Shown here: positions 24,283 to 33,556 of the stretch, in pieces | How the letters are laid out: every line of letters begins with the position of its first letter | Position numbering within the stretch: position 1 is the stretch's first letter | Source of the DNA: Hoeflea marina | GTDB lineage: Bacteria > Pseudomonadota > Alphaproteobacteria > Rhizobiales > Rhizobiaceae | Reading direction: 5' to 3' | NCBI RefSeq assembly: GCF_003182275.1 | Contig: NZ_QGTR01000003.1 | Location: 434,001-498,000, forward strand | DNA: 64,000 nt | The notes under the pieces: generated by a model | What the model saw: the letters and a program-made list of their open reading frames with translations, nothing else | The model's database searches: none | Told to the model about the DNA's origin: nothing | Program-made: the position numbers and the translations under genes

Positions 24283-25868
24283 TGGCTGCAGATTTCGACA
24301 TCATCGTCATCGGCAGCGGCCCCGCCGGTGTATCCGTCAGCTTCCCCCTTGTTGAGGCCGGACTGAAAGTCCTGATGGTGGACGGTGGACGCGAACCGGA
24401 CTCTCCATCCCCTTCATCCCCGTTTCTTGTTGGGCGCTCCGAGGACCGCAGCCAGTGGAAGTGGATGATCGGAGAGGACTTCCATGCGCTCCGGGACGAT
24501 TCAGGTTCGCCCAAGATGCGTGTCCCGGGACACGCCTTCGTTTTCGACGGTTTCGGCGATGCCAATCGCATCGGCGCCAGCGATTACGTTGCGATCGGCT
24601 CGCTGGCCCGAGGCGGGTTGTCGAATGCCTGGGGCTGCGGGGTTGCCACGCTTTCGCAGGACGAGATGCGGGAATTTCCGTTCCCGCGCACTGAGCTTGA
24701 GCCGTCCTATGCCGCCGTCGCCCGGCGCATCGGAATCAGCGGTGCCGAGAACGATGATATGGCTGACTATTTCGGCCTTGATGCTTGGGCGGATCCACCA
24801 ATCCGGGCCGACGCTCTCAATGCCCGGCTTCTTGAGCGCTACTCCGAGATTCCGAACGCGGCGTCTGCGCTTGGCTTCCGCCTTGGGCGGTCACGGACAG
24901 CCGTTCTCCAGACGGATCGAGGTGCGCGAAAGGCCTGCGATCTGTCCGGTAACTGCCTGTGGGGCTGCGACCGGCGCTCGCTCTACACAGCGACCGAAGA
25001 CCTGTCCGCACTGAAGAAGCACACAAACTTCGTCTACAGGCCAGGTTTTGTGGTCGAAAAACTGATTGACAAGAATGGATGGCACCAGGTGCTGGGATCC
25101 GGCCCGGATGGGAACACGACTTATGGTGCGCCCAGGCTCGCCCTTGCCGCTGGAACCCTGGCAAGTACGCGGCTTTCGCTGCAACTCATTGGCCATCGTC
25201 TCCCCGTGCCGATGCAGGCATGTCCCTCCGCTGCCTTCATGGTCTGGATTCCGGTGATGCTTGGGCGAAGACGTGAACCAGCGTTCGGACTGGGGCAATT
25301 GTCATTCGCGATGGACCTGGCTGGAGGTGCCGGCGCTTTCGGCTCGCTGTTCAATCCGACGGGCATCCCCATTGCGGAGTTCAGTCGGCACATGCCGTTT
25401 CGCAAGCGTTTTGGCATCGACATTCTCGCAACACTGATGAGTTCATGTCTCGCCGGAAACGTCTTCCTGCCCGGCCGACTGTCGACGGCAACCGTGACCT
25501 TGGGTGGCAGTGGTCAGTTGCATGTGCAAGGCGCTTACGCGACGGAGGTCGCCAGCCTGATGTTGGAGGCCGAGAAGCTTTTGCGTAGAGCATTCCGCAG
25601 ACTCGGTGCTGTGATGCTGCCGGGCAGCTTTACAATCGGCCGCCCCGGAGGTGACATCCACTATGCCGCCACCCTGCCGATGCGGGCGGCACCGACAATC
25701 GGAGAAACAGACAGCCTTGGCGAGCTTTATGGCGTCAGCGGCATCCACGTTGTCGATGGAGCCAGCCTGACCGATTTGACCGAAAAATCCCACACTTTGA
25801 CTATCATGGCTAATGCCGACCGCATTGGGCGCAGAATTGTTGCCGCCAGGAGCCAGCCGGCCGGTTAG
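24282..25868 (+). CDS. GMC-family FAD oxidoreductase
   Basis: The 528-residue protein has an N-terminal FAD site DIIVIGSGPAGVSVSFPLVEAG with the acidic strand end MVDGG, GSLARGGLSNAWGCG in the flavin region and the GMC C-terminal block GIHVVDGASLTDLTEKSHTLTIMANADRIG. It also has a C-x5-C-x3-C cluster (ACDLSGNCLWGCD) near residue 225. Family members oxidise alcohols or sugars. Coupling to the epimerase by TGATG suggests that it oxidises a glycan precursor or lipid-linked sugar, though this is inference. An in-frame ATG at 24270 is an alternative start. Confidence 0.85.
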   Translation: MAADFDIIVIGSGPAGVSVSFPLVEAGLKVLMVDGGREPDSPSPSSPFLVGRSEDRSQWKWMIGEDFHALRDDSGSPKMRVPGHAFVFDGFGDANRIGASDYVAIGSLARGGLSNAWGCGVATLSQDEMREFPFPRTELEPSYAAVARRIGISGAENDDMADYFGLDAWADPPIRADALNARLLERYSEIPNAASALGFRLGRSRTAVLQTDRGARKACDLSGNCLWGCDRRSLYTATEDLSALKKHTNFVYRPGFVVEKLIDKNGWHQVLGSGPDGNTTYGAPRLALAAGTLASTRLSLQLIGHRLPVPMQACPSAAFMVWIPVMLGRRREPAFGLGQLSFAMDLAGGAGAFGSLFNPTGIPIAEFSRHMPFRKRFGIDILATLMSSCLAGNVFLPGRLSTATVTLGGSGQLHVQGAYATEVASLMLEAEKLLRRAFRRLGAVMLPGSFTIGRPGGDIHYAATLPMRAAPTIGETDSLGELYGVSGIHVVDGASLTDLTEKSHTLTIMANADRIGRRIVAARSQPAG

Positions 25869-25898
25869 ATGCCCGGAAAATGGCAGCCCTGATACTCC

Positions 25899-26894
25899 TC
25901 ACGACCGAAAGTGTTCCTGTGAACTGATGGGACTGGTCGGCACGCGCGACACGTCGAACGCCAGTGCCGCCAGCAGCAGTTGCGCGCCGAGGATGACCGG
26001 CAGCGAGGCGATCATGATGGTGCCGACCGGCGTCGGCACCCCGGCCATGCCGTAGGAGATCCAGTTGACCAGGCCGAACAGGGTGCCGAAGCCGAACAGC
26101 AGCAGGCCGGTCACGGTCTCGATCGAGCCCACATTGAAATCGCGCATCAGGTAGGAATAGACGAAGCGCTTGAAGAAATTGCGCAGATAAAGTTTCGGGA
26201 ACTCGCGCAGCACCCGCCGGATGTTGAGCGTGCTGATCTCCTCGCCGTAGATGGCCCGCATTGGCACATCGCGGACTACGGCACGCGCCAGATAGAGCCT
26301 GAACAGCATGTCGGATTCGAAGAAGAAGCGCGTGGAGATCTTGCCGAGCGGCAGTTGCGCCAGCGCCGAGCGGTGGATGGCGGTGAAGCCGTTGGTCGGG
26401 TCCATCACGTCCCAGTAGCCCGAGGACACCTTGCTGACGAAGGACAGCGCCGCGTTGCCAACCAGCCGGATCTTCGGCATCCGCTCCAGGTCCTCGATCG
26501 AGAAGAAGCGGTTGCCCTTGGTGTAGTCGGCGCGGCCCTGCAGGATCGGCGCCACCAGCGCCGGGATGTTGGCGGGATCCATCTGGCCGTCGCCATCGAC
26601 CTTGATCATGATGTCCATGCCGTCGGCGAGCGCCCGGCTGTAGCCGGTCATCACCGCGCCGCCGACGCCGAGATTGGTGTCGTGAAAGATCACCGTGACG
26701 GCCTCGCCGAAACCCGCCGCGACGACCAACCGGCCCGCGCCTTCGCTGCACTTGTCATCGATGACGTAGACCCGCTCGACATAGGGCAGCAGGCCCGAGA
26801 CGACGGCGACGATGTGGTCGGCGCAATGGTAGCAGGGAACAATGGCCGAGATGCGCTCGGGCTTGCTGTCGATCATGGTCATGCTGTGTGCCAT
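25899..26894 (-). CDS. GT2 glycosyltransferase, polyprenol-phosphate type, with two C-terminal TM helices
   Basis: The 331-residue protein has a GT-A fold. ISAIVPCYHCADHI opens the domain, YVIDDKC carries the first Asp, DTNLGVGGAVMTGYSRAL follows, and IKVDGDGQMDP is the DXD motif. The C-terminus has two hydrophobic helices (about 258-310), the arrangement of DPM1/GtrB-like polyprenol-phosphate glycosyltransferases. It probably loads a sugar onto undecaprenyl phosphate at the inner leaflet, the substrate type used by the GT-C-like membrane protein encoded next on the same strand. GC content is high again here. Confidence 0.88.
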   Translation of the reverse strand: MAHSMTMIDSKPERISAIVPCYHCADHIVAVVSGLLPYVERVYVIDDKCSEGAGRLVVAAGFGEAVTVIFHDTNLGVGGAVMTGYSRALADGMDIMIKVDGDGQMDPANIPALVAPILQGRADYTKGNRFFSIEDLERMPKIRLVGNAALSFVSKVSSGYWDVMDPTNGFTAIHRSALAQLPLGKISTRFFFESDMLFRLYLARAVVRDVPMRAIYGEEISTLNIRRVLREFPKLYLRNFFKRFVYSYLMRDFNVGSIETVTGLLLFGFGTLFGLVNWISYGMAGVPTPVGTIMIASLPVILGAQLLLAALAFDVSRVPTSPISSQEHFRS

Positions 26895-27032
26895 CCTGCG
26901 GTTGCCTCATGCGGGTTTAGCAAGCGGCATCGCGCCCGCACAACCCCGACAAACCGGCCATGGTTTTTGATAGGCGCGCGATCCGGCGCGGGGCACGCAG
27001 GCGCCGCTCGCCACGGTCGGGATATACCGGGC

Positions 27033-29435
27033 TCACTGCGGCCGGTACCAGTAGCCCGCGCGTTCTACCGCGAGGCCCTCCGGAAACTGGTAGAACACCA
27101 CAAGCGACGCATTCCTGCCGTCCGCCGCCAGCAGCGGCGACCGCCAGCTTGCCTGCCGGTTGTCGCAAAGCCCGAAAGCGGGAAAACTGTCCCGCCATTG
27201 GCCTCCAACTATGTTGACCCGGAGAATGGTGCCGGATTCACGACAGACATAATCTATCTGCCAGGCGAAGCTACCCTTTTCCGGTGTCGCCTGGTATTGC
27301 TGCCGGCCGGGGATCGCCGGCACCTCGATGAACCGGTCGAAGCGGATCTCGTCCCGGAGGTGGAACACCAGCAGGCTGCCCTCCTGGTCCACCTGTTGCG
27401 AGGAATCGCGCAGCAACGCCAGGGTTGCGCTGTCGAGGCGGGTACTGTCGTAGCGGCCCACCACGACGGCGTCGATGTTCTCGTCGGCAAGGAAGGCCGC
27501 AAATTCCTCCGCGCCTTTCTTGAGGGCCGTACCGATCCTTGTGGCGGCCGGGTGGTCATACCAGCCGTTTTCCAGCGTCTCGCCGATGGAGACCGCCTGG
27601 CCGCCGAGATCGAGGATCCGACCCTGCTGCCCATAGCGTCTCGACAGGTCATCGGCGATCCTCTGCCGGTCCAGCTTGTGGTCGTAGAGGGCTGCGTGGG
27701 CGGCCTTCGGCGAGTCCGCCAGCGCGAAGGTCCCGGCGCCGTAGCCATACCGCGGGATCAACGCGATATGGCCGGTGAGCATGATGACGAAGAAGCCGGT
27801 CCAGAGCCGCCGGTGGTTCCCCTGCAGGACGAACAGCACCGCCGGCACGAGGAGGGCCAGACTGGGAGCGACATAGCGTGACGAATTCTGCGCCCAGGAC
27901 AGCAGCACCGTCGCGATCAGGAAGGTCGCGGCGGTGAGCCAGATCCCCGCAGCGACGTCGCGGCGGAGCAAGGCCCGGGCAACCGCATAGAAGGCCACCA
28001 CCGCGCCGAAGAGATAGGACAGGCCCAGTTTTCCGTCCACCGCGCCGCTGACGCTGTAGGCTCCGGTGTTGACCGTCATGTCCCAAAACAGCGCCGGATG
28101 CAGATAGCCGCTGTGGACAGAGACGAAAACATGGGTGCCGAAGAACGGACTCTGCCACTTCTCGTTTTCGAAGGGGAAGAATGGATTGCCGGTCACGTAA
28201 TAGACAAAGAGCAAATAGGAAACCGGCAGGATCAGAGCGGAAACGGCGGTAATTGCTATCTTGCTGTATTTCTCTTGAAACCGCTTGCTGGCCGCGATGT
28301 AGGCTGTCAGGGCAATCGCCAGGAATGCAATCGAAAAGACCAGCGTGTATTTCGATATGAAGGCCAGGCCAAGGATCAGCCCTGCCCAAATGGCATTGCG
28401 ATATGTGAAGCCGTCGGTCTCCGTTTCGGAAGACACGATCCGCAGGCACCAGAATACCATGACCGCCGTCATCAGTAGCGCCGAATTGTCAACAAACCCG
28501 CTGAGCGTAACGTTGTAGAAGGCCGGCACAAGGATGCAGACAGCCGTACCCAACAGGATGGCGGTGTGCGGCAGGCGCGCGCCCAGCCGGGAGCCGGCGC
28601 TGGCGAGCACATAGAACGCAAAGAGAAAGATCGACAGATTCCAGATCTTGGCCGCGTGCAGATCCTGCGCCAGCGTCGCCGACGCGGTCTGGCCCCACAG
28701 TTCGATCAGCGGCAGCAGATTGATGGTCCGCTTGGTCGGGTCGATGGTGAGGGCGCCGTCGCGCAGGATGTCGGTGATCATCGGCCGGTAGGCGGCGATG
28801 GAGTCCGAGCCGTTGTCGGGGACTGTCGCGAAATAGACAAGGATGATCGCGCCGGCGAAGACCAGAAACAGGATGGCGAGGTCGGTGAGAGCGGATGTCG
28901 CATCCTGCGCGCGCCTGCTCAGAATGCTGCCGGGACGCAGCTTCCCGCGACAGAACCAGCCGGCAGCGGCGATCGGGATGAGGTGGAAGGTGGCGATCAC
29001 CCAAGGGGTAAAGACCCCGAGATGGACCAGGCACAGCAGCGCCACGGAATAGACCACGTAGCCGATGATGAGGGCGCCGGCGACCTGATCGTTGCTCTCC
29101 ACCCGGCCGGGCGCGAACAGCAGGCCGAGGGCAAAGACCGTGCACCATTGGAAGACGACGATCATCAGCGCCGGCGTGTGGCCCAGAAGCATCAGCGGGA
29201 CGGCAACGGAGGCGAGCAGCAGCCCCGGCAGCGCGCGGGGAAAGCGCAGCGCCATGAGCGCCAGCACCAGGCCGCCGGCCAGGGCCGAACCGTAGACCGG
29301 GATCCAGTCGGAACCGATGTCGAAGGCGGATTTCATGGCGAGCTGGAAGACCGCCGCCGCCATCAGCACCAGGAGAGCGAGGACCAGCGCGGCCTCGGCG
29401 TCAATGCGGGAGAAAAGCTTCATATCGACATCCAT
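27033..29435 (-). CDS. Large polytopic membrane protein, GT-C-like (putative glycosyltransferase)
   Basis: About 800 residues from ATG 29435 (ATG 29423, with GGATG seven bases upstream, is the alternative). About a dozen or more hydrophobic helices fill residues 1-590, and a soluble C-terminal domain of ~200 residues follows. The loop with DNGSDSIAAYRPMITD after the early helices contains acidic residues, as in GT-C enzymes that use polyprenol-phosphate sugars. I recognise no named family. Pairing with the polyprenol-phosphate GT2 gene on the same strand supports a GT-C role: transfer of a lipid-linked sugar to the glycan in the periplasm. Confidence 0.68.
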   Translation of the reverse strand: MDVDMKLFSRIDAEAALVLALLVLMAAAVFQLAMKSAFDIGSDWIPVYGSALAGGLVLALMALRFPRALPGLLLASVAVPLMLLGHTPALMIVVFQWCTVFALGLLFAPGRVESNDQVAGALIIGYVVYSVALLCLVHLGVFTPWVIATFHLIPIAAAGWFCRGKLRPGSILSRRAQDATSALTDLAILFLVFAGAIILVYFATVPDNGSDSIAAYRPMITDILRDGALTIDPTKRTINLLPLIELWGQTASATLAQDLHAAKIWNLSIFLFAFYVLASAGSRLGARLPHTAILLGTAVCILVPAFYNVTLSGFVDNSALLMTAVMVFWCLRIVSSETETDGFTYRNAIWAGLILGLAFISKYTLVFSIAFLAIALTAYIAASKRFQEKYSKIAITAVSALILPVSYLLFVYYVTGNPFFPFENEKWQSPFFGTHVFVSVHSGYLHPALFWDMTVNTGAYSVSGAVDGKLGLSYLFGAVVAFYAVARALLRRDVAAGIWLTAATFLIATVLLSWAQNSSRYVAPSLALLVPAVLFVLQGNHRRLWTGFFVIMLTGHIALIPRYGYGAGTFALADSPKAAHAALYDHKLDRQRIADDLSRRYGQQGRILDLGGQAVSIGETLENGWYDHPAATRIGTALKKGAEEFAAFLADENIDAVVVGRYDSTRLDSATLALLRDSSQQVDQEGSLLVFHLRDEIRFDRFIEVPAIPGRQQYQATPEKGSFAWQIDYVCRESGTILRVNIVGGQWRDSFPAFGLCDNRQASWRSPLLAADGRNASLVVFYQFPEGLAVERAGYWYRPQ

Positions 29436-29812
29436 GGCTGTGGGCGTGAACGCGGCGGCCGGCGGCCGTGCCCTGTCGCCATTGCGGGCAGCTGACACGC
29501 CCACCCCTCCTCTGGCGGCCCCACAATCCGGCGAGACCATGAGCAGCCGGAAACCGGATGAACGGCCATCAGGCGAACGGCGAGGTCTCATCCAAGCCGG
29601 CGGCACCCGCTTCATATTCAACACTTGCCGCCAACACAAGCGCGGGGCGCGGCGCCGGACAACCGAAGTCGCGGCAGACGCAGTGAGGGCCGGGCTGCTG
29701 GCGCGCGGCCGGCCGTGGGACGGATCAGCGACTGTTCGGCGGGACTGCCGGCAGGAAGCCGTCCGTTGCGGCGCCAGCCGCCCTAGCTACTGAGGGAACC
29801 CCTGCAGGCACG
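29436..29812. other. 377-bp gap with a weak minus-strand promoter candidate
   Basis: No gene is convincing here. On the minus strand TTGTGT (29634-29639) and TATGAA (29611-29616) are 17 bases apart and could be a weak sigma-70-type promoter for the GT-C-like gene ~175 bp downstream. The rest is GC-rich without repeats that I can define. Confidence 0.35.
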
Positions 29813-30703
29813 TCAATCCGGCTGCTCGACCAGTTGCAGACGGATGTCCTCGATGCGGATGCCGCCACCCGTGCCGGAGGTGTCGGCCCAGATGCCGATA
29901 TAATCCTCTCCTTCATCCTGAAGACGTTTCGGCACAGTGTAGTCGAAGCTCCAGGATTGCAGGCGCGAATCTGGCGCGAATTTTCGCCAGCCGCTATTGC
30001 CGACACTCGCCGTGGAATAGGCAACCGCGAATTCCGCCGACGGCCGGTCGGCAACCGTCGCGGCACGGATAGTCACCCTCACCGTGCGGCCGCTGGCCAG
30101 ATCCTCGACCTCGGGCGACAGCGCAATGAACGCGCCTCCAGTGGTGTAACCGCTCGTCGGATCTTCGGCCGTCGACCGGAGCGTGAAGGCCACGTCGCCA
30201 GGGCTGCGATCAATGGTGTTGTCCGCCGCCGCCGTGATCGGGGTGCCGGCATCGAGCGTGAACAGCGGCCGGTCCGCCGAAGTCGGAAAGAGTGCGGGAA
30301 AGAAACCGGCCCACCAGGCAAAGGCCGCCGCGAGGATGCAGGCCAGCCCGAGGAGCGCGCCGACCGGCCCGGCGCGAAACGACCGGGCTCCGGCTTGTTC
30401 GGGTGGGCGGCCCGCATCGTTGGCCACGTCGAAGACCTCGGGACCGGCGGAGACGTCTGGGGAGCCTGAGACATCCGGCCAGGCTGGTTCATCGGCGCCG
30501 AGCTGCCGGCGCGCTTCGGCAAGCGCCTGGTCGATCCTCTCCTGCATCTGGCGGCGGCGATCGCCGTCAATGGCGCGCTCGTCCATCCAGCGCTCCATTT
30601 TCCGCACCGCGGTTTCCATGCCGGCTTCAGCGCCCTGGGGATCGGTGCGCGCGGCATCCACGATCCGTTTGACCAGTGGTGAGTCAGGCATCTGGTCTGT
30701 CAT
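29813..30703 (-). CDS. Single-pass membrane protein of unknown function with beta-rich C-terminal domain
   Basis: The 296-residue protein has a charged cytoplasmic N-terminus with a helix-rich segment (KMERWMDERAIDGDRRRQMQERIDQALAEARRQL). A linker and one transmembrane helix (about 110-132, GALLGLACILAAAFAWWAGFF) follow, then a ~160-residue beta-rich outer domain ending YIGIWADTSGTGGGIRIEDIRLQLV. The end resembles jelly-roll carbohydrate-binding folds (the GIWADTSG/GxIxIxxIxL pattern), so it may bind a polysaccharide in the periplasm. I recognise no family. It could be an anti-sigma-like or glycan-sensing protein, but no sigma factor is adjacent. Confidence 0.65.
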   Translation of the reverse strand: MTDQMPDSPLVKRIVDAARTDPQGAEAGMETAVRKMERWMDERAIDGDRRRQMQERIDQALAEARRQLGADEPAWPDVSGSPDVSAGPEVFDVANDAGRPPEQAGARSFRAGPVGALLGLACILAAAFAWWAGFFPALFPTSADRPLFTLDAGTPITAAADNTIDRSPGDVAFTLRSTAEDPTSGYTTGGAFIALSPEVEDLASGRTVRVTIRAATVADRPSAEFAVAYSTASVGNSGWRKFAPDSRLQSWSFDYTVPKRLQDEGEDYIGIWADTSGTGGGIRIEDIRLQLVEQPD

Positions 30704-30989
30704 TGCGGCTCCCTCAGCACTCGATCATGGTCGTCACCACCGTCCGTCCGGTCCGGTCCCGCAGCATGGCAAAGACCGATTCCGCAGGCAAGAAGCGCAA
30801 TCGGGCAGGGGCGGCCCCCTGGTCGATAGCGGCTTGCTGCCCGCCTATAGCACAGCCGTTTCCCAAAGGTCGAACCAATGCCTGGTCGATGCTCCGGGAC
30901 GCGGAGATTGAGGGCAGAAGGATGATGGCGCCGCCGCCAAAGGCGCGGCCATGACAGCCGCGCCCTTGTGAGTTCAATGCTCCCGCCGC

Positions 30990-32237
30990 TCAGAACGTGA
31001 GCAGTCGGAGCGCATTGAAGTCGGTGATGCCGCCGCCGACGCGCTTGGTGGCGTAGAAGAGCACGTAGGGCTTGGCCGAATAGGGATCGCGCAGGATCTG
31101 CACGCCCTGGCGGTCGACGATGAGATAGGCGCGGCGGAAGTCGCCGAACGCGATGGCCGGCGCGCCCGGGGCGATGTCGGGCATGTCCTCGCATTCCTCG
31201 ACGCGGAAGCCCATCAGGCTGGTCTCCAGCCCCTCGCCCAGCCGCGGTTGCCAGAGATAGTCGCCATCGGCGTTCTTGAGCCGGCGCACGGCGCTCAGCG
31301 TCATGCGGTTCATGAGAAAGACGCCGTTGCGGCGGTAGCGGGCGCCGAGCGAATGCACCAGGTCGAGCAGCACGTCGGCGGGCGCGTCGGGATCGAAATC
31401 GCCCGGAGTGCCGGTCGCAAGCGTGCCGACCTGGCCGAAGCCGGCGGCGTCATGGGCGACGCGCGGATAGGCGAGGATGCCGCGCGGCATGGTCAGGCCG
31501 TCGCCCTCGATGAAGGCGCGGGTCTCCTGCTCGCCGAAGGCGGTGGCCATTTCGCCCACCAGCCAGGTCTCGATGTCGACCACCGAATCGTCGAGCAGCT
31601 GCTTGGTGGCCGCCGGGCAGGCATAGAGCTCCATGGCGGGGAAGCCGAGCTCGGCCAGCTGCGGGGTGCTGGTCTCGACGCGGGCGGCGGTTTCGGCCAC
31701 CCAGCCGGAGCCGGCGCCCGAGACCACGAAGGGCCGCTTGTAGAGGCTGGTGGAGATGGTGAGCGCGGAGGCGAGCGCGCGGATCGGCGATTCGTCGCGC
31801 AGCGCGGCCGTCAGCGCGGTCTCGGTCTCGTCAGGGACGAGATAGCCGCCATCGGCCTCGGAGCCGACGCTCATGCCCTTGCCCTCGAGCCCCTCGTAGC
31901 CATCGGTGCGGCCCTTGCGGACATAGGCGTTCATCGCCGCGCGGACCTCGCCGTCGCCGCCTGGGCCGCCGAGAGGGGGCCGGGCGGCGCGGACCACCAG
32001 CCGGTCGAAATCGGCCAGCGCGGTGTCGAGCCGGCGCAGCTTGTCCTCGGTGAGCGCGTCGGCGGAGCCGCGGCGCTCGAGCTGCGCCAGGCGGGCGTCG
32101 TTGGTGGCGCGGAACTCGCGAAAAGCCTCGCCGAATTCGTCGAAGGCCTCGGCGATGTCGAAGTCGGCGGCGGGGGCAACACCGGCGGCGGCTTCCGGCT
32201 GGCGGGCCTCGCCGGCCTCCTGGATCTGATGGGTCAT
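30990..32237 (-). CDS. HK97-family major capsid protein, orphan
   Basis: The 415-residue protein has the HK97 major capsid layout. A predicted coiled-coil delta domain (about 25-110, FDIAEAFDEFGEAFREF onward) precedes a mature domain starting near GMSVGSEADGGYLVPDE. FVVSGAGSGWVAETA, LLDDSVVDIETWLVGEMATAFGEQE and AIAFGDFRRAYLIVDRQGVQILRDPY are family-typical. Its reading frame is intact and AGGAG lies six bases before the ATG. Portal, protease, terminase and head-completion genes, which normally flank it, are absent. It resembles gene-transfer-agent and siphovirus capsids rather than the shorter encapsulins. It lies next to glycan genes, with a DUF2793 gene two genes away. Confidence 0.92.
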   Translation of the reverse strand: MTHQIQEAGEARQPEAAAGVAPAADFDIAEAFDEFGEAFREFRATNDARLAQLERRGSADALTEDKLRRLDTALADFDRLVVRAARPPLGGPGGDGEVRAAMNAYVRKGRTDGYEGLEGKGMSVGSEADGGYLVPDETETALTAALRDESPIRALASALTISTSLYKRPFVVSGAGSGWVAETAARVETSTPQLAELGFPAMELYACPAATKQLLDDSVVDIETWLVGEMATAFGEQETRAFIEGDGLTMPRGILAYPRVAHDAAGFGQVGTLATGTPGDFDPDAPADVLLDLVHSLGARYRRNGVFLMNRMTLSAVRRLKNADGDYLWQPRLGEGLETSLMGFRVEECEDMPDIAPGAPAIAFGDFRRAYLIVDRQGVQILRDPYSAKPYVLFYATKRVGGGITDFNALRLLTF

Positions 32238-32429
32238 GGGACGTCTCCTGTGGTTGAATTGGATGCAGGATCATCGCATGGCGGGCGGGAGGGTGGACGA
32301 AAGGGCACCCTTTTTTCCGCGGGGAGCCGGGTGGGCCTGGCCAAGCGGCTGATTTTCCACAACCCGTCCGATGCCGCGGGATGGCCGCGGGGTCGGAGTC
32401 ATCCCACAGATGGCGAGGCCAGGAACGAT

Positions 32430-32700
32430 CTCGCCCCACCCGGCGCTGCGCGCCACCCTCCCCGGAGCGGGGAGGGAAAACCCGCCTCGAGCACGATGGT
32501 TTTCCTCCCCCGCCCCCGGGGGAGGTGCCGGCGCAGCCGGCGGAGGGGGCAAGTTTTGGATTCTGTGGTGAGGGGGTCCGGAGGCACCCGCCCCTCCTCC
32601 CCGTCACCCGAGCCGGGGTCCAGCGGCGGCGCGTCGGCGGCGCGGAAGACTCCGCGGCCGTCAGGATGCCGGCTCGGGGGCCGGCATGACGGCGGAAGCA
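32430..32700. repeat. Cluster of GC-rich intergenic palindromes
   Basis: The 527-bp gap upstream of the capsid gene holds no gene. It has CCCTCCCC/GGGGAGGG (32456-32476), CCTCCCCC/GGGGGAGG (32504-32525) and GCCGGC-gca-GCCGGC (32527-32541). At 32600-32690 there is a block with ACCCGAGCCGGGGTCCAG and CGGCTCGGGGGCCGGCATGACGG. These are typical of the repeated palindromic units scattered between proteobacterial genes. Several unit types are stacked here, as if the site has collected insertions. Confidence 0.6.
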
Positions 32701-32764
32701 ACACCGATGTGCCAATGTGACAGGGCGGCGGGGAGGTGGTCGGGCTACACCCATTGCCGCCCGC

Positions 32765-33415
32765 TTAGGCGCGAACCATCCTGACCATCCGCCGCGTATC
32801 GGGACCAGCATCCGGCGAATAGCCGTGACTGTCCCCGAAATCGGAGCGAGACCCAAGATCCTCAATAGCGAGCCCCCAACGCGCGCAGGCCTCGGTGTAG
32901 AAGCCCCAGGGGCGCTCCACGACCGGCAACCCGGTATCGCGCCAGAGCTTGTCAGGCCCGTCGCCAATGATGATGTTGCCGAGCAGCATGCCGCCATCGG
33001 CCAGGGACCGAGACACCAGGGAGAGCGCATCTTCCAACACAGCATCGGTGAAATGGATCATCACCGAAAAGGCCCAGATATAGTCCTGCCTGTTTTCCAA
33101 ATGGATGTCGGCGAGTGAGACGACGTGCAGCAGCGTCGGGCGACGGTCAGTCAATCCGCTTTCGGCCAGTTCCTGACGTGCCTCCGCAAGGGTTTCCGTC
33201 CTGCTTTCCAGCCCAGTGTAGTGACCCGGTTGGAGATAGGCGATCAGCGGTATACCGCCGCGCAATGTGCCGCAGCCGAGATCAAGCAGCCTGTGAACAG
33301 GAGCCAATCCAAAGCGCCGGAGAAAATCGAGCTGGAACTGGCGGCGTTCGGCCCAGACTTCCAGGGGACCAACATCTGCATGGCGGCGGCCAATCGGCGA
33401 CTTATCCGACGTCAT
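32765..33415 (-). CDS. Class I SAM-dependent methyltransferase
   Basis: The start is set by the ribosome-binding site: GGGAG followed by ATGACG-ATG gives ideal spacing only to the ATG at 33415, giving 216 residues. Motifs are VHRLLDLGCGTLRGGIPLI (I), YTGLESRTETLAEAR (II), YIWAFSVMIHFTDAVLEDAL (IV-like) and SLADGGMLLGNIII (V). The type is common in rhizobial glycan clusters. It lies between the two phage-like genes on the same strand. It may be a glycan or phage-component methyltransferase, and nothing in the sequence decides this. Confidence 0.85.
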   Translation of the reverse strand: MTSDKSPIGRRHADVGPLEVWAERRQFQLDFLRRFGLAPVHRLLDLGCGTLRGGIPLIAYLQPGHYTGLESRTETLAEARQELAESGLTDRRPTLLHVVSLADIHLENRQDYIWAFSVMIHFTDAVLEDALSLVSRSLADGGMLLGNIIIGDGPDKLWRDTGLPVVERPWGFYTEACARWGLAIEDLGSRSDFGDSHGYSPDAGPDTRRMVRMVRA

Positions 33416-33556
33416 CGTCATCTCCCGACAGAGGGTTGCTCGCCTGCAGCGCAAATACTGCACTTGAAGACCCAGGAGCAGCCTATGCCAGCAAAAAGCA
33501 CACTGGCAAGACGGCGACCGCTCGGCGTGGAAGAGACGAGCGCCTCGCAGTGTGGG

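Noticed and set aside
9273-29435. Insertion sequences or transposase remnants explaining the AT-rich glycan genes
   Set aside because: No transposase frame or terminal inverted repeats with flanking duplications could be seen. Transfer is suggested by composition only.
30990-32237. Encapsulin nanocompartment shell
   Set aside because: Length (415) and the N-terminal delta domain fit phage/GTA capsids. No cargo-type gene (peroxidase, ferritin-like) is adjacent, and mbfA is 27 kb away and membrane bound.
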